DNA of 64,000 nt from Sipunculus nudus (Eukaryota > Annelida > Sipuncula > Golfingiida > Sipunculidae), in contig CM049306.1 in assembly GCA_026874595.1 (NCBI GenBank), positions 36,160,019 through 36,224,018 of the forward strand, given 5' to 3'. The notes under the pieces were generated by a model. The model saw only the letters and a list, made by a program, of their open reading frames with translations. It did no database searches and was not told the DNA's origin. Both the position numbers and the translations under genes were made by a program. Positions 38,601 to 50,261 of the stretch are shown in pieces (positions within the stretch are counted from its first letter, which is position 1; every line of letters begins with the position of its first letter).

Positions 38601-41600
38601 TCTTCAGTAGTTATACGGAGTAAATAATCAAAATACAACAGTCTGCACATGTTTCCTCACCTGTATTGTGAGCATGATGAGTTTGTTAATGACAATGTTG
38701 CATTGTGATTTATTGGTGGAGAACTGAATGCTGCCAACTGAAATCCAACGGCAAGTAAACAAAGGCTGATAAATGTACCTGAAACAGAAAAGTAAAAAGT
38801 AATATACCGTAATTGATTGGAAAGATCATTTTTGATCATTTGTCATTAAAGTTCTAGTTGTTTAAAGGCACCCAATCACCTATCTGACCTTTATAAACTA
38901 AAGGTAATCCCTAGGAGCTTTTATAAAAATAGACCAGAAAATGTTGTTATTACCACACACACAGGCTGCTTGTTTTGTTTATATCAAAGTGTAAATAATA
39001 TGTAGGGGCCCGCCAAATAATCAAAACTACTTCCACAAAGGCATCTTGCACGATTAGATAAGCCAGAGCTTTGCAAATTGCGTTTAACAACAAGTGACCT
39101 TTCTACCTCTGCATATATGCATCCTACCACCTTAGGTTACACGTTTTTCCCTTTTGTCAACATTGCTGTGTTTACAAACATGTTGATAAAAAACAAGTTC
39201 ATACATCCTTCACCGAGGCATTATAACAACTTTTCATAATTAGATTTACCCTTAGATCATTAAAATATACACAGAGGAAGCCAGAAATCACATAAATTAT
39301 TTTTCAAAAGGTAGGCAGCCTGTTCACCTTTACAACAGTAAAGATAGAAGCCTAACAGTCTTCGCTTAAATTCTATGTTTCTTCAATTTTTTTAGCTCAG
39401 GTTACCCACATTTATATATGGATGATAAAATCTTATTCTTTAAATGCTTACACTATATATTTATGTTCTATGCACTGTCTTTCCCATTATACAAGTTAAC
39501 ACTATTTAAGTGTACAAAATATTAAAATCTTTCAAAATTTTTTCTTGAAAAGATAAAATAAAACTTTGCCATTTAAATGCAAAACTTAACTTGAAATAAG
39601 ACCTTTAAGGTAAAAAATTATGTTTAATATGTTAATATTGTTTTTTGTTTAGCTTTTGTGAACTTCACCCATATATACTTATGACGTTGTCTAATATTGT
39701 TCATCAAGTCCTTTTCACAACTCAAAAAATCTGCTGATAGAACATATCAGTTCTACGCAGGATAACTTACCAAATAGACTGCTGATAGTGAGAGGCCTTC
39801 TGCCTATTCTCTCTACAAGGTACATCCCGACAAATGAAAACACAAAGTTCACACCAGACGTCACTGCAGCCAGCCATATGGCTACAGAAGAGTTTTTTAC
39901 ACCTGACATTTTTATTATAGTTGCACTGTAGTACCTGGAATGTAATTACATAAAGAAAATAATGAGACATTATCTATAAGTTACAGATGCCTGAAATACA
40001 TCTGAATCCTAACCGGTAATATCCATATAACTGGAGGTTTAAAGTTGTGGAAAAATCATTTCAAATTACTCTGGACTTTCATGGTATAAATTTGCTGTCA
40101 AGCAAATTTACATTTAGCATTTTATGTTATATTCAGCAAACTATGTTTGGCATATTTAAAATTTAAAGCAAACATGTACAAACATGTTCTTAAGTGTATT
40201 AAAGAAAAATATTTGTAAATATGAGACAGTATCATTATAATTATTATCATTGTTATTATTATTACTGAACAGTTAGTGAAAAAATTATCATAAGAATTAC
40301 TGAAGTGATTCCTTTTAAAAGCAATTTAATTTTATATGTAAACAAAAGTACCAAATTTATTTTATTGCAAATTCAAAATGAACAGGGACACTTGCATAAA
40401 ACAGAAATTCAGGTTACCATATTAATAAATGAAACCTAAAGAAAGAAAATGATTTTATTTTGATAATAATTATGACATATATGATAATGTCATCACTTGA
40501 TATTTTTCACTCACATGACTGTGTTGATGCCTGAGATTTGCTGGAACATCTGAAGTCCACATCCGACCACCAAAGCCTTCAGTACTTGCCGTGTCTTAAA
40601 TATCCTACATAATACTGGCCCAGAGCCTATAATATGACCAAAATATATAAAAGACTTAACTTGATGATTTATATATTGTCCTAATATCCTACATAACACT
40701 GGCTACTAATCTGAATTATTACCAAAATATTTTAAAGACTACACTTGATGATTTATATATTGTCCTAATATCTTACAAAACACTTGCCCAGAACCTGTAA
40801 TATTATCAAAATATATTAAAGACCAAATGTTATGATTTATAATTTACAGGATGCAACTAAATTTACAGCTTGATACATTTTATGTAGCTTTACAAAAATG
40901 GCATAGGGGCATAGATGCATTATCTGGGGTTCAGTTTTGGGTATAAATTGCATAAATGCACATTTAAAAAAAAAAACTACATACACTTTAACTCGGGTAA
41001 AAAATCTTTAAACATATTTTATGAGTTCATGAATTCCATATGATTTATGTAAATATATTCATGTGCATCTTTGTATATGTGTCTGCAATATACAAATATG
41101 TAGATGTATTTCTGGTATAAGTATACAGTACATGGCAGTTAAATCACTAATGATTACTAAGTATCACAGAATGTTATTCGTTATGCAATATATGTGTATG
41201 AATATTGTATTTACATGAATTTGTACATCTGTCCTGTCAAGGGGCTTTTCACTTGATGATGATGATGATAATTATTATAATTAATATTATTACTTCTATT
41301 ATTATAATAAGTATTATTTTTATTATCATTATTACTATTATTATTAATATTATAATTATTATTATTATCAGGCTTCCAGAAGAATCTTTTAATATCATGA
41401 TGGCAAATGAGAATTTCATAACAAATCTCCAGTTAATGTTTCACAACTTTTTAGTCCCTTCACAATGATCTGGCAGATCAGAAGTGTCCCTGCATGAGTA
41501 ACAACCTTTGATTTAGCTGGTTATATTTTTTAGATTATGTACAGGACAGCATCCAATCAGCAGCTCTTAATGGAGGCTGTTTTTACATGTTTACAATCAC

Positions 41601-44600
41601 CTTGACTGGGCTGATATGTTGTAAAACGTAGACTCATTTTTCATATTTCTAAATAATTCTTTTTCCAAAATCAGGTGTAAGGTAGGTATTGATTTACCAT
41701 GTTGAAAATTAGGTCCTTAATCCTCTGTCATTTAAAACACTACCATTTTTTCCCTTGAAATGTCACTAATAAAAATAAGCAAAAAACAGGTGGGTAGAGG
41801 GGATGAAATGAACTATAGCAAGCATAAAATTATATATTAAATAACATGCAGTATTATCTGAATATGTTCAACTAATGGTTTACATTGGATGCCTCATATA
41901 GTTTTGAAAAGGGCACAAAAGTTGATAATTTATTATTATTGACTTAAGTGTCTAAAGCATGTTAAGTGTATATTTTCACCTTCAGACGACTGAGTAAGCA
42001 GGTGTTCCTTATTATGGAATTCTTTGATTGCCTCAAGTTCCTCATCCACATCGACTGTCCCCCTGATCGAACACAGCACTGCTCTAGCTTCAGAATCCTT
42101 CTCCTTACTGACAAGCCAGCGAGGACTCTCAGGCATGAAGAGGAATCCAACAAACATCACCAAGGATGGCACTCCAGCGAGACCCAACATGTACCTAGAG
42201 AGAGTAAAACAACAAACATCATCAAGGATGGCACTCCAGCAAGACCTAATATGTACCTAGAGAGAGTAAAATAACAAACATCACCAAGGATGGCACTCAA
42301 GCAGGACCCAACATGTTCCCTAGAGAGAGGAAAACAACAAACATCACAAAGGACAGCACTCCAGCAAGACCTAATATGTACCTAGAGAGAGTAAAACAAC
42401 AATCATCATCAAGGATGGCACTCCAGCAAGACTGAACATGTACCTAGAGAGAGGAAAGCAACAAACATCATCAAGGATGGCACTCCAGCAAGACCAAACA
42501 TGTACCTAGAAGGGGTAAAATAACAAACATCTTCAAGGATGGCACTCAAGCAGGACCCAACATGTACCTAGAGAGAGTAAAACAACAAACATCATCAAGG
42601 ATGGCACTCCAGCAAGACCTAATATGTACCTAGAGAGAGTAAAATAACAAACATCACCAAGGATGGCACTCAAGCAGGACCCAACATGTTCCCTAGAGAG
42701 AGGAAAACAACAAACATCACAAAGGACAGCACTCCAGCAAGACCTAATATGTACCTAGAGAGAGTAAAACAACAATCATCATCAAGGATGGCACTCCAGC
42801 AAGACTGAACATGTACCTAGAGAGAGGAAAGCAACAAACATCATCAAGGATGGCACTCCAGCAAGACCAAACATGTACCTAGAAGGGGTAAAATAACAAA
42901 CATCTTCAAGGATGGCACTCAAGCAGGACCCAACATGTACCTAGAGAGAGGAAAACAAGAAACATCTCAAAGGACATCACTTCAGCAAGACCAAACATGT
43001 ACCTTGAGAGAAAAAAAACAACAATTATCACCAAGGATGGCACACCAGATAAACCAAACATATACCTAGAAAGAGGAAACCAACAAACATCACCAAGGAT
43101 GGCACTCAAGGGAGAACCAACATGAACCTAGAGAGAGGAAACCAAATAACTTCACCAAGGATGGCATTCCAGTGAGATCCAGCCTGTACTGAGAGAGAGG
43201 AAAACAACAAACATCACCAAAAACAGCACTCAAGCAAGACCCAACATGTACCTAGAGAGAGGAAACCAACAAACATCAACAAGGATGGCACTCCAGTGAG
43301 ACCCAACATGTACCTAGAGAGAGGAAACCAATTAACTTCACCAAAGGTGGCATTCCAGCTAGACTCAACATGTACCTAGAGAGAGGAAAACAACAAACAT
43401 CACCAAGGATGGCACTCCAGAGAGATCCAGCCTGTACTGAGAGAGAGGAAAACAACAAACATCACCAAAAACAGCACTCAAGCAAGACCCAACATGTACC
43501 TAGAGAGAGGAAACTAACAAACATCAACAAGGATGGCTCTCCAGTGAGACCCAACATGTACCTAGAGAGAGGAAACCAATTAACTTCACCAAGGGTGGCA
43601 TTCCAGCTAGACTCAACATATACCTAGAAAGAGAAAACCAAAAAAACATCTCCAAAACCCACACTCCAGTGAGACCCAACATGTACCTAGAGAGAGGAAA
43701 ACAACAAACATCACCAAGGATGGCACTCCAGAGAGATTCAGCCTGTACTGAGAGAGAGGAAAACAACAAACATCACCAAAAACAGCACTCAAGCAAAACC
43801 CAACATGTACCTAGAGAAAGGAAACCAACAAACATCAACAAGGATGGCTCTCCAGTGAGACCCAACATGTACCTAGAGACAGGAAACCAATTAACTTCAC
43901 CAAGGGTGGCATTCCAGCTAGACTCAACATATACCTAGAGAGAGGAAACCAAAAAAACATCTCCAAAACCCACACTCCAGTGAGACCCAACATGTACCTA
44001 GAGAGAGGAAAACAACAAACATCACCAAGGATGGCACTCCAGAGAGATTCAGCCTGTACTGAGAGAGAGGAAAACAACAAACATCACCAAAAACAGCACT
44101 CAAGCAAGACCCAACATGTACCTAGAGAGAGGAAACCAATTAACTTCACCAAGAGTGGCATTCCAGCTAGACTCAACATATACCTAGAGAGAGGAAACCA
44201 AAAAAAAAATATCTCCAAAACCAACACTCAAGTGAGACCCAACATGTACCTAGAGAGAGTAAAATAACAAACATCACCAAGGATGTCCCTTCAGCAAGAC
44301 CCTACATGTCTGTAGAGAGAGAAAACCTACAAACATCACCAAGGATGGCACTCCAGTGAGACACAACATGTACCTAGAGAGAGTAAACCAACAAACATCA
44401 ACAAGGATGGCACTCCAGTGAGACCCAACATGTACCTAGAGAGAGTAAAACAACAAACATCATCAAGGATGGCACTCAAGCAGGACCCAACATGTACCTA
44501 GAGAGAGGAAACCAATAAACTTCACCAAGGGTGGCCCTTCAGCTACACTCAACATGTACCTTGAGAGAGGAAACCAAAAAAAACATCTCCAAAAACAACA

Positions 44601-47600
44601 CTCCAGTGAGACCCAACATGTACCTAGAGAGAGTAAAACAACAAACATCATCAAGGATGGCACTCCAGCAGGACCCAACATGTACCTAAAGAGAGGAAAC
44701 CAATTAACTTCACCAAGGGTGGCCCTTCAGCTAGACTCAACATGTACCTAGAGAGAGGAAACCAAAAAAACATCTCCAAAAACAACACTCCAGTGAGACC
44801 CAACATGTACCTAGAGAGAGGAAAACAACAAACATCACCAAGGATGGCACTCCAGAAAGATCCAGCCTGTACTGAGAGAAAGGAAAACAATTAACTTCAC
44901 CAAGGGTGGCATTCCAGCTAGACTCAACATATACCTAGAGAGAGGAAACCAAAAAAAATATCTCCAAAACCAACACTCCAGTGAGACCCAACATGTACCT
45001 AGAGAGAGTAAAATAACAAACATCACCAAGGATGTCCCTTCAGCAAGACCCTAGATGTCTGTAGAGAGAGAAAACCTACAAACATCACCAAAGATGGCAC
45101 TCCAGTGAGACACAACATGTACCTAGAGACAGGAAAACAACAAACATCATCAAAAACAGCCCTCCAGTGAGACCCAACATGTACCTAGAGAGAGTAAACC
45201 AATTAACTTCACCAAGGGTGGCATTCCAGCTAGACTCAACATATACCTAGAGAGAGGAAACCAAAAAAACATCTCCAAAACCAACACTCCAGTGAGACCC
45301 AACATGTACCTAGAGAGAGTAAACCAACAAACATCAACAAGGATGGCACTCCAGTGAGACCCAACATGTACCTAGAGAGAGTAAAACAACAAACATCATC
45401 AAGGATGGCACTCAAGCAGGACCCAACATGTACCTAGAGAGAGGAAACCAATAAACTTCACCAAGGGTGGCCCTTCAGCTACACTCAACATGTACCTTGA
45501 GAGAGGAAACCAAAAAAAACATCTCCAAAAACAACACTCCAGTGAGACCCAACATGTACCTAGAGAGAGTAAAACAACAAACATCATCAAGGATGGCACT
45601 CCAGCAGGACCCAACATGTACCTAAAGAGAGGAAACCAATTAACTTCACCAAGGGTGGCCCTTCAGCTAGACTCAACATGTACCTAGAGAGAGGAAACCA
45701 AAAAAACATCTCCAAAAACAACACTCCAGTGAGACCCAACATGTACCTAGAGAGAGGAAAACAACAAACATCACCAAGGATGGCACTCCAGAGAGATCCA
45801 GCCTGTACTGAGAGAAAGGAAAACAATTAACTTCACCAAGGGTGGCATTCCAGCTAGACTCAACATATACCTAGAGAGAGGAAACCAAAAAAAATATCTC
45901 CAAAACCAACACTCCAGTGAGACCCAACATGTACCTAGAGAGAGTAAAATAACAAACATCACCAAGGATGTCCCTTCAGCAAGACCCTAGATGTCTGTAG
46001 AGAGAGAAAACCTACAAACATCACCAAGGATGGCACTCCAGTGAGACACAACATGTACCTAGAGACAGGAAAACAACACACATCATCAAAAACAGCCCTC
46101 CACTGAGACCCAACATGTACCTAGAGAGAGTAAACCAATTAACTTCACCAAGGGTGGCATTCCAGCTAGACTCAACATATACCTAGAGAGAGGAAACCAA
46201 AAAAACATCTCCAAAACCAACACTCCAGTGAGACCCAACATGTACCTAGAGAGAGTAAACCAACAAACATCAACAAGGATGGCACTCCAGTGAGACCCAA
46301 CATGTACCTAGAGAGAGTAAAACAACAAACATCATCAAGGATGGCACTCCAGCAGGACCCAACATGTACCTAGAGAGAGGAAACCGAACTTCACCAAGGG
46401 TGGCCCTTCAGCTAGACTCAACATGTACCTAGAGAGAGGAAACCAAAAAAACATTTCCAAAAACAACATTCCAGTGAGACCCAACATGTACCTAGAGAGA
46501 GGAAAACAACAAACATCACCAAGGATGGCACTCCAGAGAGATCCAGCCTGTACTGAGAGAGAGGAAAACAACAAACATCACCAAGGACGGCACTCCAGGG
46601 AGACCCAACATGTACCTGGACAGAGTAAAATAACAAACATCACCAAGGATGTCCCTTCAGCAAGACCCAACATGTAACTTAAGAGAGAAAAGCTGCAAAC
46701 ATCACCAAAAACAACACTCCAGCAAGACTCAACATGTACCTAGAGAGAGGAAAATAACAAAAATCACCAAAGATGGCCAAACCTGTACCTGGAAAAAGGG
46801 AACTGCTAACTTCTGAGGTTGGATCCATATATCCAACAGTTGAACTTCCCAGTTTTATTAGTGTTTCACAAGAGTTTGATTTTCATGATATCACCAAATA
46901 TTAAACAACATAAGGCATATCTCTTATAGGTTGAACTATTTAATATGTTAGCAAAAATCGTTTGAAAAGAACACGGGGAACCAGGATTGAGCAGAATTTT
47001 TGTTTATATCAGGTAGACCATGTAAAAGATTTCATATTATTCATAACATCAAACTTTGACTGACACATAACATAAAAGATTTGTTTATTAAATAGCCTTG
47101 AAGTGATGCAAGCATAGATAATGATAATGTAAATGAGATGGTGGTGTGCCGAAAATAAATTAAATCAATGATTTGTGGTTTTCTTTTAAAATTCATTTAA
47201 TTGATTAAATTTTTGCATAATCGATTATAAACGATTATGCATGCACATGCAAAAAATTTAAGCCTTCAGAGAACACAAACTAATGAAGAGCATCAAAACG
47301 GAACCTTGTGCAGCCAACAATCATCCAATGGCAAGTCGACCTTGGATGTGGATGGATTGATGGTTTAATCATGAATACCGATGTACACCTTACACAGTAT
47401 ATGCCACACTTTTTAAGGGGTCAATATTTTGGGTAGTAGTATACATCATATTTCAAGGTAAAACAGAAAGTACATACAAAAATAACTGATTAATAATCGA
47501 CCATTGGTCATTTTTATTTTTCATGATGATTTTAAAACCAATTCCTACCACTAATAAGAGGTGCCAAAGATTCTACAGCATAAAGAATGTTAACCAGGGT

Positions 47601-50203
47601 AGTTTTGGCATCTTATACAAAAAAGGTTAAATTTTACAATAATTTCCTTCCACGAATATCATGAGTTTAAAAACCTCCCAAAGAAAGAGTCAACCACAGA
47701 GAACATGTATCATATCACTGAAACAACCTACCTCCATCCATTCTGTTTGTCAAAACTGAAGAGTCCTGCTATGATGCTGGCTATGAACTGTCCCCCGGTG
47801 ATGAAGATGTTGTTGAGTGTGACCAGCCTACCTCGGAGATGGACAGGTGCTGCCTCAGCGATATACATAGGTACAGTGCTCGAAGCCAAACCTGAAAAAC
47901 ACATGTCAGTCTTACAGGTGGTCTCTCATATACAGGGTTGGCAATTTCTTCCGAGAGGCGGTTCATTCCATGGAAACTTCCGGAAACTTCTGGCTCTGAA
48001 GAAATAGTTTCCTCCATTTCTTCCGGAAGAAACTTCCAAATTTCATGTGAGAATATATAAATCAATAAATTTTCAGCTTTATTTCTGCTTAAACATATTC
48101 TGTTCTATCTTAATTGCAAATTTAAAGGTTTATTTTAATATATAGTAACTAAAGTGTTTTCTTAGAATGTATGATTATTAGTTTAATTCAGTAAGACAAT
48201 ATGCCTCATGTAGTTTTTAGTTTGTCAGTTCAGGTGAATTAATTCAAAATCAATGGACACTGATGGTTTCAGTCCAGTTAACCATGCAATGATTACCTAA
48301 ATAAAATGCAGCTTCACTCCATTTATCCCTAACTGCACAGACAGGCAGAGTATGAGGAAGCCATGTCATAATTAACAGGGTTTCATCCACCATACAAATC
48401 AAATGGTCAAACTGCTCCTTGATGAAACATATTATTACCAAGCAGTATAGAGAAAGGGTTTCTCATATTTTCTAGGTATTTTCTCGTTTTGACATAATTC
48501 ACAACAAGCTCAGGAACAGACTAGGTGTTTGCAGAGCTCCACAATTTGTGTTTTGCTATTGCATGCTTCGTGTTCAGTTAGATGTAGAGTACTGATAGGT
48601 ATTAATTGTACTCCACTGTGTTTAACAACAGAACTTACAGGGAGAGATGCCTAAATTTAAATGAGTGATAATTTTAAGTTCAACTGGTGATCACTGATCA
48701 ATCATAGTGTAATATCACACAGGATATTGTTAAGTCATACACAAGCAAGATACTAGTATTGTGTAATATTTGTAAGAAGTGCAGTTTGCATACTATTCAG
48801 ATTCTACATAAGTTACTGTGTTGGTATGCAGCACTGCATAAACCTTGGCAGCTATGTACTTCCAAGAGATACAAGATGAGAAAATTGTAGTATATCAATC
48901 TGTAATTCTCTATCATACAAAAGTAATAAAGCTGAGTGACACAAATTAGGTAATATCAATACAGAATACTTCCTCTAACGCTCATGTGAATACAGGTAGA
49001 CATTTAAACAAGAATCTTTTGTTAATTAACATGTCAACACATACTGCGCAACACTTCATACTGATACACATCCATCAGCTGCAATTTTGGCAATACTATT
49101 AGAAAAAAAAATGACAAAATAATATTCAAATTAATCATAGCATTGTTCCTGTACATTGATTAAAAGTCATATTGTTTAATTTTATTCAAAAGAAATAAAA
49201 ATAGTTCAAATATCTGTTTGTGTATCAGACTTTTACTCTTACTGTCCACTAAATTCCACTTTCATCCATTACTTCCAGAATAAAGTGGAGGAAACCCTAT
49301 TTCCTCCACTTTCTTCCAATGTCTTGGAAGAAATACATTTCTTCCAGAAGAAAACCAACCCTGCTCACATATATAAGAGGAATCATTCTGTAGATTTAAT
49401 ATTGTTTCATCTTTTCCATATCACATACAGGTTAGTTGCACTAAATTATAAAATGAGTTTTTTCAAGGGTTTCAAACCAGTTTTAAAGGCATAGACCCCC
49501 CCTTTTTAGCATCTGATTTTTAAGGTTTTCTCATGAGTCTTTTGGAGTTTAATTCCCACCCATTTTCCAAAATCCTGGCTTTAATCACTTTACCACATAC
49601 AGATGAAAACTGAAATAAAGAAGCTATAATTATCATACTGTGATAAACACAGGGTTGATTAAATATCACAATTTCAGGAAAATTACTGGTAAGTAAAGCT
49701 GAATACTCAGTTCAGTCACTTCAGTGACTTCAGTCACACACATCAACATTTCCATTACCTGATTTGTGAAAATGTGTATACTGCATAATTCTAAGCTCTA
49801 CGATTCTAGCTGAATATATGGCTCTAAAGTGAAATAAATTACATGACAAGAATCAGAAAAATCTAGCAAAATAAAAAAAAGTCCCCTTATGAAGGCTTTG
49901 ATTCTCTATTAAGTCCTGAGACTGTTAAAGTCTCACAAAATATCACCTAAGTCACAGGTATATCTAACAGATCATCACCTACATCTCACACATCATCATC
50001 TGCATCTCACTGAATTTCATTTGTATATGCTTCACTGAAATTTCACTTAATATATCTCACTAAGCACCATTTATATCTCACTTAATATAATATATATATA
50101 TATCCTCGAGCAAAATTTACATCTCACTTTTTTATCATATATCTCACAAAGCATCATTTACATCTCACTTAATACAATATATTTATTATATACTGAGGGG
50201 TAG

Positions 50204-50261
<58 letters not shown>

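Noticed and set aside
40627-40699. Upstream-extended exon 4 starting at an earlier acceptor
   Set aside because: The reading stays open back to 40699, but both upstream AGs (40710, 40794) lead into stops, and only 40626 matches the family protein without an insertion.
42900-46680. Many overlapping 60-100 codon open frames on both strands
   Set aside because: All are readings of the 62-bp minisatellite. Similarity to the transporter ([12 protein letters not shown]) comes from the copied exon 3 start, not from separate genes.
42181-46800. Regularly spaced repeats resembling a CRISPR array
   Set aside because: Units are contiguous and diverged with no unique spacers, and the context is a eukaryotic intron.
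48250-48441. 63-codon frame inside the hAT-like element as transposase remnant
   Set aside because: No BED finger or hAT dimerisation motif recognisable; too short to support.
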